Shown: positions 26,043 to 36,965, counted from the stretch's first letter. The stretch: 64,000 bases of DNA from Mycobacterium sp. E2733 (GCF_001667585.1 NZ_LZJZ01000109.1:20870-84869), one strand, 5' to 3'. The notes: a model not told the origin generated them from the letters alone. Numbers and translations are program-made.

Positions 26043-29000
26043 ATGGCATCTGCCGAAGGTCTGAAGGAGCCGTCATCAGGTTTTGCGGTCATCGGCTACG
26101 CGGCGCGCTTTCCCGGTGCCGCGGATGCGGACGAATTCTGGGATGTGTTGCGGCAAGGTCGGGATGCGATAGCGGAGGTGCCGCAGGACCGGTGGGATGT
26201 CGACGAATTCTTCGATCCGGAACCGGGGGCGCCGGGCAAGGTCGTGACCCGTCGTGCGGGTTTTGTCGATGACGTAACGGGGTTCGATGCGCCGTTTTTC
26301 GGTATGTCGGCGCGCGAGGTCAGGTTGATGGACCCGCAGCACCGGATCTTGTTGGAGATGGCATGGCGCGCGGTGGAGCATTCGGGTATCGCGCCCACGG
26401 CTCTGGCTAACACCAACACCGGTGTCTTCGTCGGCTTGGCCACGCACGACTACCTCGGAATGGCATCCGACGAGCTGACTTACCCCGAGATCGAGGCCTA
26501 CATGGCCATCGGGACGTCGAATGCCGCAGCCGCGGGCAGGATCAGCTACCGGTTGGGGCTGCAGGGCCCCGCGGTCGCCGTGGACACGGCGTGCAGCTCG
26601 TCGCTGGTGGCAATCCATCAGGCGTGTCAAGCGCTGCGCTTAGGGGAATGCGACCTCGCGCTGGCCGGCGGCGCTAACGTCCTGCTCACCCCGGCAACCA
26701 TGATCACCTTCTCCAGCGCGCAGATGCTCGCGCCGGACGGCCGGTGCAAGACGTTCGACGCGGCCGCGGACGGCTATGTGCGCGGCGAGGGGTGCGGCGT
26801 CATCGTGATCAAGCGTCTCGAGGACGCGATTCGCGACGGTGACCGGATTCGGGCCGTGATCCGCGGCAGCGCGATCAACCAGGACGGCGCATCGGGTGGG
26901 TTGACGGTGCCGAACGGCGTTGCCCAGCAACGGGTGATCGCTGACGCGCTTAAGCGCGCCGACCTCGAACCTCGCGACGTCAGGTACCTGGAGGCGCACG
27001 GCACCGGGACATCGCTGGGCGACCCCATCGAGGCCCAGGCCGCGGGTGCGGTGCTCGGCGCCGGACGCGAGCCCGGCCAGCCATTGCTGATGGGCTCGGT
27101 GAAGACGAACATCGGACACCTGGAAGCGGCCGCGGGCATCGCCGGCGTCATCAAAGTCATCCTGTCGCTCGAGAACGAGCTACTGCCGCAGCACCTGCAC
27201 TTTCGGAACCCGTCGCCCCACATTCCCTGGGACCGGCTTCCGGTGCAGGTTGTCAAGGAGGCCACCGCCTGGGAACGCAACGGGCAACCGCGTATCGCAG
27301 GAATCAGCTCGTTTGGGTTCGCCGGGACAAACGCTCACGTCATTCTCGAGGAAGCCCCTGAGCAAGCGGCCCCTTCGGCTCCGGTTCCGGTCGAGCGGCC
27401 CGGCGACCGACGGTTCAGCATCCTTCCGCTCTCGGCGCGGACGCCCGCCGCGCTGGTACGGCTCGCCGATCAATATCGCAGCTGGTTGAGCGCGAACCCG
27501 GAAGCGACCCTGGCGGACGTGTGCTTCACCGCCGGAGCGGGGCGAGCACACTTGGAGCAGCGTGCCGCGTTGGTGGTGAATTCGAGGGAATCTGCCATGG
27601 AGCTACTTGGCGCGCTCGCGGACGATCGCCCGGCGCCCGGTTTGTTCCGCGGGGAATGCCATGACGCGCCGAAGACGGCGTGGCTGTTCACCGGTCAAGG
27701 CAGCCAGTATCCGGGGATGGCCCGGGAGTTGTTCGACACCGAGCCGGTGTTCGCAGAGACGCTGAATCGATGCGCTGCTGCGGTCGCTGATGTCGTCGAA
27801 AAACCATTATTGGACGTCATTTTCGATCTGAACAGCTCAGACGGCGAAGCGACGCTGCAACAGACCTCCTACGCCCAGCCCGCGTTGTTTGCGGTCGAGA
27901 TGGGCCTAGCCCGACTGTGGCAGTCGTGGGGTTTCGAGCCAGATGTGGTGTTGGGCCACAGCGTCGGCCAATATTCGGCGGCGTGCGTGGCGGGCGTCTT
28001 CGGTCTCGAGGACGGCGCGTTGCTGATCGCCGAACGCGGGCGTCTCTTCGGCAGTCTGACTGCGGGCGGCCGAATGGCCGCGATCTTCACCGCAGCCGAG
28101 CGGGTCGAGCACCTGACCGACGAGTTTCCGAGCCTGTCTGTCGCGGCCTACAACGGCGCCAACACCGTACTTTCCGGGCCCGGAGTGGATCTGGAGCAGG
28201 CGGTAGCGCGGCTGACGGCCACCGGCGTCCGATGTGACTGGCTGAACACCAGCCACGCGTTCCACTCGGCGCTGCTGGATCCGATCCTCGACGAATTCGA
28301 ATCGTATGCGGGGCGGTTCGACTTCAAAGCGCCACAACGGATCTTGATCGACAATCGCTCCGGTGCCGCGCTCGGCCGGAGCGTGAAGCTCGATGGCGCC
28401 TATTGGCGCCGTCACGCGCGGCAACCGGTGGAATTCGCCAAGAGCGTGGGCACGCTCGCCGCGCTGCATTGCAAGGTATTGCTCGAGGTCGGGCCGCGGC
28501 CGGTGCTCACCGCCGCAGCCCTTGCCGCATGGCCTGACCCGGCCACCGCGCCGCGAGCAATCGCGTCTCTGCGCCGAAACACTGCCGACCACCGGCAGAT
28601 CACCGAAGCGATCGCCGACGCATATGTTTCGGGTCACCTGCCCGACTTCGACGCCTTACGGCAACCGCACGCGCAAAAGCTCGACTTGCCCACCTACCCG
28701 TTCGAGCGCCGCCAATACTGGTTCCGGGACAATCGGGCGGACAGCGGCAACGGCAGCCGGGATCACGCCGGCCAACGAGCGCAACACAATCAGCAACGCA
28801 CGACCCGGTCCATCGCGAACGACCGCTACGAGATCCGCTGGGATAAATCGCCTGCTCCGCTCTCCCGCGCAGACGGGGCCGAGGGATCCACCTGGATCGT
28901 CGTCGGGGACGATGCCGATGCGGTCCAGCCATTGGCCGACGTGCTGCTTGGACACAACCACCAGCACCGGGTCGTCGGGCTGCCGATGTCCGACGCAGAG

Positions 29001-32000
29001 CAGGATCGGCTGGCAGACGCGTTCCGCGCTGCCGCAGCAGAGGATTCGACGCTTCGCATCGTGCATGTCGCGGCGCTGGAGGCCGGGACCACACCATCGA
29101 TGCGGTCACTGTTGCGGTTGCAGCATCAGATCCTTGGCGGAACACGGCGGCTCTTTCGCGCCGCGATCGCCGCTGAGCTCCGCAGTCCCATCTGGGTCGT
29201 GACTCGTGGCGCACAGCGAGTCGTCGACACGGATACCGTGGCACCGCATCAGAGCTGCCTTTGGGGATTCGGTCGCGCGGCGGCGCTGGAATTTCCGCAC
29301 GTATGGGGTGGTCTTGCGGACCTGGCCGCAGGCACTGCCGAGGAATGGTCTGAGCTCGTCAACCGGATCACGACGCCGCCCGGCACCGCCGTCAGGGAAG
29401 ACCAGCTCGCGCTGCGTGGTCAGGCGGTCTACGTTCCCCGGTTGGTTCGGCGCACTGAGCCGCCGAGCGCCAAGTCGCTGCAACTACGCCACGATGCAAC
29501 GTATTTGGTGACCGGCGGACTGGGTGCGATCGGGCTGGAGATCGCCGGATACCTGGCCGCACACGGCGCGAGGAATCTGGTGTTGACCAGCCGACGGGCG
29601 TCAAGTGACGCGGCGCAACAGCGCATCGATGCACTGGGCGAAAAGCACGGCTGCCAAATCCGTGTCGTCGCTGCCGATGTCGCTGATGCGCATGACGTCG
29701 CACGCCTGCTGGCAGGTGTGCAGGCGGAGCTGCCGCCGCTGGCCGGCATCGTCCACGCTGCGGGCGAGATCGGTATTGCCCCGCTGAGCGACCTGGAGGA
29801 CGCCGAGGTCGATCGTGTCTTCGCCGGGAAGGTGTGGGGTGCTTGGCATTTGAGCGAAGCAGCGGCTGCCCTGAAGCTCGACTTCTTCATCAGCACGTCC
29901 TCGATCGCCTCGGTGTGGGGTGGATTCGGCCAGACCGCCTACGGTGCGGCGAACGCCTTCCTCGACGGGCTGGCCTGGCGCCTGCGCGAGCAGGGCATCC
30001 CCGGTTTAAGCGTCAATTTCGGCCCGTGGTCGGCGGGCATGGCCGACGCGGAATCTCGTGCGCGGCTGGATCAGCGCGGGGTCCGGACGTTGTCACCCGC
30101 CGACGCACTCGCGGGTCTGGCTGATGTCCTGGCGGCCGCTCCGTCGCATGGCCCCATACAGGGTGTCGTGGCACGCATCGACTGGGCGCGCTTCTTGCCG
30201 CTCTACCAGCAGGCGGGTAGGCGCGCGTTATTGACGGAGTTGGAGTGTGAGGTGCCCGATCCTGAGCCCGCGGTGACGGCGGCCGGGAAGACTCGGTTGG
30301 TGGAGCGGCTCACCGGCGCCCCGGTGCAGCAGCGCAAGAAACTTCTCACCGACTACTTGCGTGACGCGGTAGCGGAGGTTACGCGCGTCGAAGCCGCGGA
30401 GATACGGGAGGACGCCGGGTTCTTCGACCTCGGCATGGATTCGCTGATGGCCGTCGAATTGCGGCGCCGCATCGAGCAAGGGGTGGGCAAGCAGATTCCG
30501 GCCACCCTGGCGATGGATCACCCGCGGTTGTCCGACGTGGCCGACTACCTGTTGGGGGACGTGCTCGAGCTCAGCGATCAGGCCAAGCCGACCCCACGGC
30601 CGGCATCATCGGTGACGACGCGCACGGATGAACCGATCGCGGTCGTTGCGGTGTCGTGCCGTTTCCCCGGCGCGCCCAACCCGGAAGCCTTCTGGGAGCT
30701 GCTGTTTGAGGGTGTCGATGCGATCCGTGAGGTGCCGGAGGACCGATTCGACATCGATGAGTTCTACGACCCGGATCCGGAGACGCCGGGCAAGACCTAC
30801 ACGCGGTTCGGCGGGTTCCTCGACGAAATCGACGGATTCGATCCCGAATTCTTCGGCATCTCGCCGCGCGAGGCCGTCTGGATCGAGCCGCAGCAGCGGC
30901 TGATGCTCGAAACCGTATGGGAGGGTCTCGAAAGGGCCGGGTACTCGCCGGCGGCGCTGCGGGGGAGCCGAACCGGCATCTTCGCCGGCGTGGCTGCCAA
31001 CGAGTACGCGCATCTGCTGTCGTCGGAGTCGATCGACAACATCGAGCCCTACTTCATCACCGGCAATGCGCTCAATGCCATCTCCGGTCGGGTTGCCTTC
31101 GCGCTGGGGCTCGAGGGGCCGGCCATGGCAGTCGATACCGCATGCAGCTCGGCCTTGGTGGCGGTCCATCAGGCCGTCCAGGCTTTGCGCTCCGGTGACT
31201 GCGACATGGCGTTGGCCGGCGGTGTGAACGTCTTGCTTTCTCCGGTAACGGTCATCGCCGCCTCTCGCGCGCGGATGCTTTCCCCCGTCGGGCGATGCAA
31301 GACGTTCGACGCCTCCGCCGACGGTTACGTGCGCAGCGAAGGCTGTGGAATCCTCGTACTCAAGAGGCTGGGCGACGCCGAGCGCGACGGCGACCGGATA
31401 TGCGCGGTCATTTCCAGCAGCGCGGTGAACCAGGACGGGGCTTCCAGTGGCTTGACGGTGCCCAACGGTGGTGCGCAGCAACGGCTTATCGGAACCGCCC
31501 TGGCGCGCGCCGGTTGGGCCGGCGGTGACGTCGACTACCTCGAGGCGCATGGGACGGGCACCCCGCTGGGTGACCCGATCGAGGTGCAGGCGGCCGCGGC
31601 CGCCTACGGTGTCGGGCGTGATGCTGACCGACCATTGCTGGTGGGGTCGGTGAAGACCAACATCGGTCACACCGAATCGGCTTCGGGCGCAGCAGGTTTG
31701 ATCAAGGTCGTGTTGTCGTTGCAACACGGGGTCCTGCCGCAGAGTCTGCACTTCGAACGGCCCTCCCCGCACATACCGTGGGATTCGTTGCCCGTGCGGG
31801 TTGTCGATGAGGCCCTGCCGTGGCAGGCCAATGGCAGGCCCCGGCGCGCCGGTGTGAGCTCCTTCGGATTCACCGGCACCAACGCGCACGTGCTGGTCGA
31901 GGAGGCCCCAGCGCGAGCTGTACCCGCCGACGAGGAGCTCGCCGACGACGTCGCGACCAACTCGGCATCGGAAGCTCAGGCTGACCAGGTGAGGGTGCTG

Positions 32001-35000
32001 GCACTGTCCGCGCGATCACCGGAAGCACTGGTGGCATTGGCGCGGCGTTACGAGGCCTGGCTCGGCGCCCACCCGGATGTGGACCTCTCCGAGGTATGCC
32101 TCACCGCCGGAACGGGCCGTTCACACTTCGAGCATCGCGCCGCGCTGGTCGTGCATTCGCTTGAGGCTGCGCGCGAGGCCCTGGTCGAACTGGCCGACAA
32201 CCGGCTGCGACCCGGTGTCGTTCATGGCGAGCACACGCACCACCCGACGACGGCATGGTTGTTCACCGGCCAGGGCAGCCAGTATCCGGGGATGGCCCGT
32301 GAGTTGTTCCACACCGAGCCTGTTTTCGCCGAAACCGTCACATGTTGTGCGGACGCGGTCAGGGACATACTGCCGCATCCGTTGCTTGAGGTGCTGTTCG
32401 CCACCGATCGCGAAACCGGCGGCGAAGCCGGAGCAAGGTTGCGGCACACGTCGTATGCGCAGCCGGCGCTTTTCGCGGTCGAGATGGGCCTGGCCCGGCT
32501 GTGGCAGTCCTGGGGGATCGAACCCGATGTGGTGCTGGGGCACAGCGTGGGCCAATACGCGGCGGCATGTGTGGCAGGCGTGTTCAGTCTCGAGGACGGC
32601 GCCCGGCTGATCGCCGAGCGTGGCCGGATGTTCGGCAGCCTGCCCGAAGGTGGGCGGATGGTGGCGGTGTTCGCCGATCCCAAGCGCGTCGAGGAGGTGG
32701 CCGGCGAATCCCCGCGGGTGTCGGTCGCCGCCTACAACGGACCCAACACCGTGCTTTCGGGTCCGGGTGAAGATCTGGAACCGATCGTCGACACGTTCGG
32801 CGAGCAGGGGATCCGCTGCACCTGGCTGCAGACGAGCCACGCCTTCCACTCGGAACTGCTGGATCCGGTGCTTGATGAATTTGAGTCGTACGCAGCGCAA
32901 TTGCAGTTTGCCGCCCCGAGGATGCCGCTGGTCTGCAACCGCACCGGCGCCGTGCTCACCGCCCAAACGCCGCTCGACGCTCAATACTGGCGCCGGCATT
33001 CCCGGCAGCCGGTACAGTTCGCCGAGAGCGTGCGCACGGTGGCGGCGCTGGGCTGCTCGGTGTTGATGGAGATCGGCCCGCAGCCCGTGCTGACCGGGGC
33101 GGCGGTGCAGGTCTGGCCGGAGCATTTGGCCGCGCCGCGGGCGATCGTCTCGCTACGTAAGGGCGTCGGCGACCGGCGCCAGATCGCCGACGCCCTGGCC
33201 GCAGCCTACGTCGGTGGCCATCTTCCCAATTTCGCTGCGGTGCATGGTCAGCCGTATCGCAAACTGGAATTGCCCACCTATCCGTTCCAGCGCCGCCGGT
33301 TCTGGCCCAAGACAGCGGGCATCTCGGTCGACGGTCCGTCGGTATCCGGAATCCTTGGTAACGCGAAAGACCTCGCCTCTGGGGATTCCGTCTACACCAG
33401 CAGGTTGTCCGTCAAATCGCAGCCGTGGCTGTCCGACCACGTCATCTATGGCACCGTCGTCGTCCCCGGAGCGACGTACGCAGCGATGGCGCTGGCCGCG
33501 GTCGGCGCACCGGCGCGAGTAAAGGACGTCTTCTTCTACGAGCCGATCATCCTGCCCGAGAAGACTTCTCGCGAGGTACAGCTGACCCTTCATCCGCTGC
33601 AGGACGGCGGTGAATCCAAGTTCCAAGTGCACAGTCGCCCGTATGGTGAACGTGGCGCCGAGTGGTCCTTGAACGCTGAAGGCAGCGTCGTGACCGGCGT
33701 CGCCGACAGCACTGACGGACCTGTGTCCGAGCAGGCGGCTCCGCTCGACGAAGCGATCGAACGACTGAACCGCATGCGTCCGCAGGAGTTGTTCGAGACC
33801 TTCGCCGACTTGGAGTTGGCATGGGGGCCGACCTGGTCCGGTTCCCTGAAGTCACTGTGGCTCGGTGAGGGTGAGGCGATCGGCGACATCGTCGTTGGTG
33901 AAGAACTCGCCGAACACCTTGGGACCGAACCGATGCATCCGGTGCTGATGGACTTGTGCACCGGAGTCGCCTTCCCGGCGTTCCCGGCACTTCTCGCAGC
34001 CGAACAGGGCATCAACGACCTGTTCTTGCCGCTGCGGTACGGGCAGGTGACGCTGCGGGAGAAGATGCCTCGGCGGTTCTACTGCCGCGCGAGGTGGCAC
34101 GAGAGCGCGCTCGACAGCGAAACCCAGGTCTTCGATCTCGATTACGTCGATCGGGATGGCCGTCACCTGGGCGGAATTCGCGAGTTCACGGTCAAGCGGG
34201 CACCTCGCGAGGCGCTGCTTCGTGGCCTCGGCGGCGATGCCAGCCGGCTGCTTTACACCCTTGGCTGGCACGAGGTTCCGCCGCCTGCGCCGACTGAGGG
34301 TACCGCGAACGGAACCTGGCTGATCGGCGGATTCGACGAACTGGCCGCCAACGTGCCGGGCTGCATCCCGTTCGACCGGACCACCGATCCGGAGCTCTTA
34401 GGGCAGTTACTCACACAGGCCCACGAGCGTGGAGTGCCCGTCTCCGGCGTCGTGTGGCGCAGCACCGGACCGAATGGTGAAGAGTCGAGCACCGGCGCCG
34501 CTGCACGCGTCGAGACCGAAATCGCCAACCTGCTCAGCGGCGTGCACGCCGCGCAAGGCGGCGACGTGAAACTGCCTAACGGACTGTGGATCGTCACCGA
34601 GCGGGCGGTAGCCACCGAGTCCGGCGAACCGGTCGACCCGGTGCAGGCGGCGCTGTGGGGATTCGGGCGCACCACGATGAACGAGGAACCGGCGCTGCGC
34701 TGCAAGCTGGTCGATTGCGACGGATCGCGGGAGGCGGCTGCGGTGCTGGCCGGCCTGTTGACCAGCCCGCTCGACGAACCGGAAATCGCGCTGCGACAAG
34801 GAAAACTGCTGGCCTCCCGGCTGTTGCCATGGGCGCGCAGCGGTCATTTGACGGTGCCGCGTTCAACCGACTACGTCCTTGCACCCACCGAACGCGGTGC
34901 GATCGACAACCTGCGGCTGACCGAGGCGGACGTGCCGCCGCCGGACGAGGGCTACGTGCAGGTCCGGGTGGAGGCTGCGGGCCTCAACTTCCGCGATGTG

Positions 35001-36950
35001 CTCAATGTGCTGGGCCTCTACCCGGGCGACCCGGGGCCGATCGGCGGTGACTTCGCGGGCATCGTCACGCAGTTGGGTAGCGGCGTAAGCGGACTCGAGG
35101 TGGGCCAACGCGTCTACGGCTTCATGCAGGGTGCTTTCTCCAGCCGGTTCAACGTGCCGGCCCAGTTGTTGGCGCCGATTCCGGACGGAGTGGGTGCGGT
35201 CGCCGCGGCCACGATTCCCGCCGCCGCGCTGACGGTCCGACTCGCGTTCGACTGGTCGCAGCTGAAGCCCGGTGACCGGGTGCTCATCCACGCCGCCAGC
35301 GGCGGTGTCGGGCTGGCTGCCATCCAACTGGCCCAGCAGCACGGCGCCGTCGTCTTCGCCACCGCCAGCACCTACAAGCGCGCGACGCTGCGCAAAATGG
35401 GTGTGGAGTACGTCTACGACTCGCGCACAACGGATTTCGCTGACCAGATCCTCGCGGACACCGGAGGCGCAGGCGTCGACGTGGTGCTCAACAGCCTGAC
35501 CAATGAGGGCTTCATCGAAGCGACCGTGCGGGCCACTGCCCGCAACGGCCGGTTCGCCGAGATCGCCAAGCGCGACATCTGGACCCCTGAACAGATGGCG
35601 GAGGCCCGTCCCGACATCGCCTATGAAATTGTCGCGCTGGACACGGTGACCTTCCAAGAGCCCGAGCGTATCCGCGGGTTGCTGACCGAGGTGTCGGACG
35701 GATTGGCCAAGGGCGACTGGACGCCGCTGCCCGCCGAGATCTACCCGGTGACCGAGGCGAGGACCGCGTTCCGCCGCATGCAGCAAGCCCGGCACATCGG
35801 GAAGATCGTGCTGCAGATGCCGAATCCACTTCAGCCCCGCGCCGATCGGAGCTATCTGATCACAGGCGGACTCGGTGCCATCGGTCTGCACACGGCGTCG
35901 TACCTGGCCCAGCTCGGTGCCGGTTACCTCGTGCTCACCAGCCGGCGAGCGCCCGATGCGGACGCACAACGGCTGATTGAGGAGATCGCCGAGCGCTACA
36001 AGTGCCGCGTCCACGTCTTCGCGGCCGATGTCGGCGACGAGTCCGAGGTTGCGAAGCTGCTGGAGCGGATCCGCGCGGAGTTGCCGCCGCTCGCCGGGGT
36101 GGTGCATCTGGCCGGCGTGCTCGATGATGCGCTACTGGCCCAGCAGAACGTGGAGAGATTCCGAAAAGCGTTGATGGCCAAGGCTTTCGGCGCCAGACAT
36201 TTGGACCGCTTGACGAAGGACCACGATCTGGACTTCTTCGTGGTGTCATCCTCGGTGTCCAGCTTGTTCGGTTCACCCGGTCAGTCCAACTATGCGACGG
36301 CCAACGCGTTTCTCGACGGGCTGGTCGCGCGGAGACGCGCGCAAGGCCTGCCGGCCACCGGTATCAACTTCGGTCCCTGGGCCCAGGGCGGCATGGCGTC
36401 TTCGGAGGCCGCGACCGCCAATATCAGTGCCCAGGGCCTGATTCCGCTGGAACCGTCGGCCGCGCTCGCCGCCCTCGCCGAGGTCGTCGCCAATGGAACC
36501 GGCCAGGCCACCGTCATCAAGGCCAATTGGCAACGTGCCGCGAAGGTGCTGGGGAGTTCGCGTCCACCGCTCCTCGACCTCGTCTTGCCTAGCGCCATCG
36601 GAGAGGTCGCGGGCGACAGTGAGTTGCTCAAGCAGCTGATGGAGATACCGGTGCCGCAGCGCGCCGGCTTCGTGACCGAATTCCTTCAGCGCGAGGTCCA
36701 GAACTTCCTGCGGTTGGCGCAACCGCCGGCCGCGAGCAGTCGGTTCCTGGATCTGGGCACGGATTCGCTGATGGCGATCGAACTGCGCAACCGGCTGCAC
36801 AGTCAGTTCGGCGGCAAGTTCACGATCAACGCAACGGCGGTGTTCGACTATCCGACCATCGGAGGGCTCGCCGAATATCTGGTGGGTCAGCTGCCCGATG
36901 CGGAGTCGGAGTCGAACCCGGAATCGGTTGCGGCGCCGAAGCCGGATTGA
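26043..36950 (+). CDS. Bimodular type I polyketide synthase of the TPP locus (phleic-acid synthase)
   Basis: A 3,635-residue megasynthase with order KS-AT-KR-ACP-KS-AT-DH-ER-KR-ACP and no thioesterase. KS1 (about 12-440) has Cys184, His319 and His359. AT1 (about 545-860) has Ser640. KR1 (about 1150-1380) has Tyr1300. ACP1 carries Ser1467. KS2 (about 1528-1955) has Cys1701. AT2 (about 2069-2390) has Ser2168. DH has His2466 (HxxxGxxxxP) and Asp2637. ER (about 2940-3260) has a GGVG nucleotide site. KR2 has Tyr3417 and ACP2 has Ser3575. Both ATs have HAFH at the specificity site, the malonyl signature, so products should be unbranched. AAGGAGG 8 bases upstream picks the ATG at 26043 over 26019. 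Known TPP Pks proteins are single bimodular chains of about this size. All active sites look intact. Confidence 0.93.
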   Translation: MASAEGLKEPSSGFAVIGYAARFPGAADADEFWDVLRQGRDAIAEVPQDRWDVDEFFDPEPGAPGKVVTRRAGFVDDVTGFDAPFFGMSAREVRLMDPQHRILLEMAWRAVEHSGIAPTALANTNTGVFVGLATHDYLGMASDELTYPEIEAYMAIGTSNAAAAGRISYRLGLQGPAVAVDTACSSSLVAIHQACQALRLGECDLALAGGANVLLTPATMITFSSAQMLAPDGRCKTFDAAADGYVRGEGCGVIVIKRLEDAIRDGDRIRAVIRGSAINQDGASGGLTVPNGVAQQRVIADALKRADLEPRDVRYLEAHGTGTSLGDPIEAQAAGAVLGAGREPGQPLLMGSVKTNIGHLEAAAGIAGVIKVILSLENELLPQHLHFRNPSPHIPWDRLPVQVVKEATAWERNGQPRIAGISSFGFAGTNAHVILEEAPEQAAPSAPVPVERPGDRRFSILPLSARTPAALVRLADQYRSWLSANPEATLADVCFTAGAGRAHLEQRAALVVNSRESAMELLGALADDRPAPGLFRGECHDAPKTAWLFTGQGSQYPGMARELFDTEPVFAETLNRCAAAVADVVEKPLLDVIFDLNSSDGEATLQQTSYAQPALFAVEMGLARLWQSWGFEPDVVLGHSVGQYSAACVAGVFGLEDGALLIAERGRLFGSLTAGGRMAAIFTAAERVEHLTDEFPSLSVAAYNGANTVLSGPGVDLEQAVARLTATGVRCDWLNTSHAFHSALLDPILDEFESYAGRFDFKAPQRILIDNRSGAALGRSVKLDGAYWRRHARQPVEFAKSVGTLAALHCKVLLEVGPRPVLTAAALAAWPDPATAPRAIASLRRNTADHRQITEAIADAYVSGHLPDFDALRQPHAQKLDLPTYPFERRQYWFRDNRADSGNGSRDHAGQRAQHNQQRTTRSIANDRYEIRWDKSPAPLSRADGAEGSTWIVVGDDADAVQPLADVLLGHNHQHRVVGLPMSDAEQDRLADAFRAAAAEDSTLRIVHVAALEAGTTPSMRSLLRLQHQILGGTRRLFRAAIAAELRSPIWVVTRGAQRVVDTDTVAPHQSCLWGFGRAAALEFPHVWGGLADLAAGTAEEWSELVNRITTPPGTAVREDQLALRGQAVYVPRLVRRTEPPSAKSLQLRHDATYLVTGGLGAIGLEIAGYLAAHGARNLVLTSRRASSDAAQQRIDALGEKHGCQIRVVAADVADAHDVARLLAGVQAELPPLAGIVHAAGEIGIAPLSDLEDAEVDRVFAGKVWGAWHLSEAAAALKLDFFISTSSIASVWGGFGQTAYGAANAFLDGLAWRLREQGIPGLSVNFGPWSAGMADAESRARLDQRGVRTLSPADALAGLADVLAAAPSHGPIQGVVARIDWARFLPLYQQAGRRALLTELECEVPDPEPAVTAAGKTRLVERLTGAPVQQRKKLLTDYLRDAVAEVTRVEAAEIREDAGFFDLGMDSLMAVELRRRIEQGVGKQIPATLAMDHPRLSDVADYLLGDVLELSDQAKPTPRPASSVTTRTDEPIAVVAVSCRFPGAPNPEAFWELLFEGVDAIREVPEDRFDIDEFYDPDPETPGKTYTRFGGFLDEIDGFDPEFFGISPREAVWIEPQQRLMLETVWEGLERAGYSPAALRGSRTGIFAGVAANEYAHLLSSESIDNIEPYFITGNALNAISGRVAFALGLEGPAMAVDTACSSALVAVHQAVQALRSGDCDMALAGGVNVLLSPVTVIAASRARMLSPVGRCKTFDASADGYVRSEGCGILVLKRLGDAERDGDRICAVISSSAVNQDGASSGLTVPNGGAQQRLIGTALARAGWAGGDVDYLEAHGTGTPLGDPIEVQAAAAAYGVGRDADRPLLVGSVKTNIGHTESASGAAGLIKVVLSLQHGVLPQSLHFERPSPHIPWDSLPVRVVDEALPWQANGRPRRAGVSSFGFTGTNAHVLVEEAPARAVPADEELADDVATNSASEAQADQVRVLALSARSPEALVALARRYEAWLGAHPDVDLSEVCLTAGTGRSHFEHRAALVVHSLEAAREALVELADNRLRPGVVHGEHTHHPTTAWLFTGQGSQYPGMARELFHTEPVFAETVTCCADAVRDILPHPLLEVLFATDRETGGEAGARLRHTSYAQPALFAVEMGLARLWQSWGIEPDVVLGHSVGQYAAACVAGVFSLEDGARLIAERGRMFGSLPEGGRMVAVFADPKRVEEVAGESPRVSVAAYNGPNTVLSGPGEDLEPIVDTFGEQGIRCTWLQTSHAFHSELLDPVLDEFESYAAQLQFAAPRMPLVCNRTGAVLTAQTPLDAQYWRRHSRQPVQFAESVRTVAALGCSVLMEIGPQPVLTGAAVQVWPEHLAAPRAIVSLRKGVGDRRQIADALAAAYVGGHLPNFAAVHGQPYRKLELPTYPFQRRRFWPKTAGISVDGPSVSGILGNAKDLASGDSVYTSRLSVKSQPWLSDHVIYGTVVVPGATYAAMALAAVGAPARVKDVFFYEPIILPEKTSREVQLTLHPLQDGGESKFQVHSRPYGERGAEWSLNAEGSVVTGVADSTDGPVSEQAAPLDEAIERLNRMRPQELFETFADLELAWGPTWSGSLKSLWLGEGEAIGDIVVGEELAEHLGTEPMHPVLMDLCTGVAFPAFPALLAAEQGINDLFLPLRYGQVTLREKMPRRFYCRARWHESALDSETQVFDLDYVDRDGRHLGGIREFTVKRAPREALLRGLGGDASRLLYTLGWHEVPPPAPTEGTANGTWLIGGFDELAANVPGCIPFDRTTDPELLGQLLTQAHERGVPVSGVVWRSTGPNGEESSTGAAARVETEIANLLSGVHAAQGGDVKLPNGLWIVTERAVATESGEPVDPVQAALWGFGRTTMNEEPALRCKLVDCDGSREAAAVLAGLLTSPLDEPEIALRQGKLLASRLLPWARSGHLTVPRSTDYVLAPTERGAIDNLRLTEADVPPPDEGYVQVRVEAAGLNFRDVLNVLGLYPGDPGPIGGDFAGIVTQLGSGVSGLEVGQRVYGFMQGAFSSRFNVPAQLLAPIPDGVGAVAAATIPAAALTVRLAFDWSQLKPGDRVLIHAASGGVGLAAIQLAQQHGAVVFATASTYKRATLRKMGVEYVYDSRTTDFADQILADTGGAGVDVVLNSLTNEGFIEATVRATARNGRFAEIAKRDIWTPEQMAEARPDIAYEIVALDTVTFQEPERIRGLLTEVSDGLAKGDWTPLPAEIYPVTEARTAFRRMQQARHIGKIVLQMPNPLQPRADRSYLITGGLGAIGLHTASYLAQLGAGYLVLTSRRAPDADAQRLIEEIAERYKCRVHVFAADVGDESEVAKLLERIRAELPPLAGVVHLAGVLDDALLAQQNVERFRKALMAKAFGARHLDRLTKDHDLDFFVVSSSVSSLFGSPGQSNYATANAFLDGLVARRRAQGLPATGINFGPWAQGGMASSEAATANISAQGLIPLEPSAALAALAEVVANGTGQATVIKANWQRAAKVLGSSRPPLLDLVLPSAIGEVAGDSELLKQLMEIPVPQRAGFVTEFLQREVQNFLRLAQPPAASSRFLDLGTDSLMAIELRNRLHSQFGGKFTINATAVFDYPTIGGLAEYLVGQLPDAESESNPESVAAPKPD

Positions 36951-36965
36951 TGTGCGGCGCTCGCG

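Noticed and set aside
18271..36950. Reading the cluster as the polyacyltrehalose (Pks3/4, FadD21) locus
   Set aside because: Both AT domains carry the malonyl HAFH signature, the PKS is bimodular and divergent, and fadD is co-directional with the acyltransferase and mmpL, as in TPP loci.
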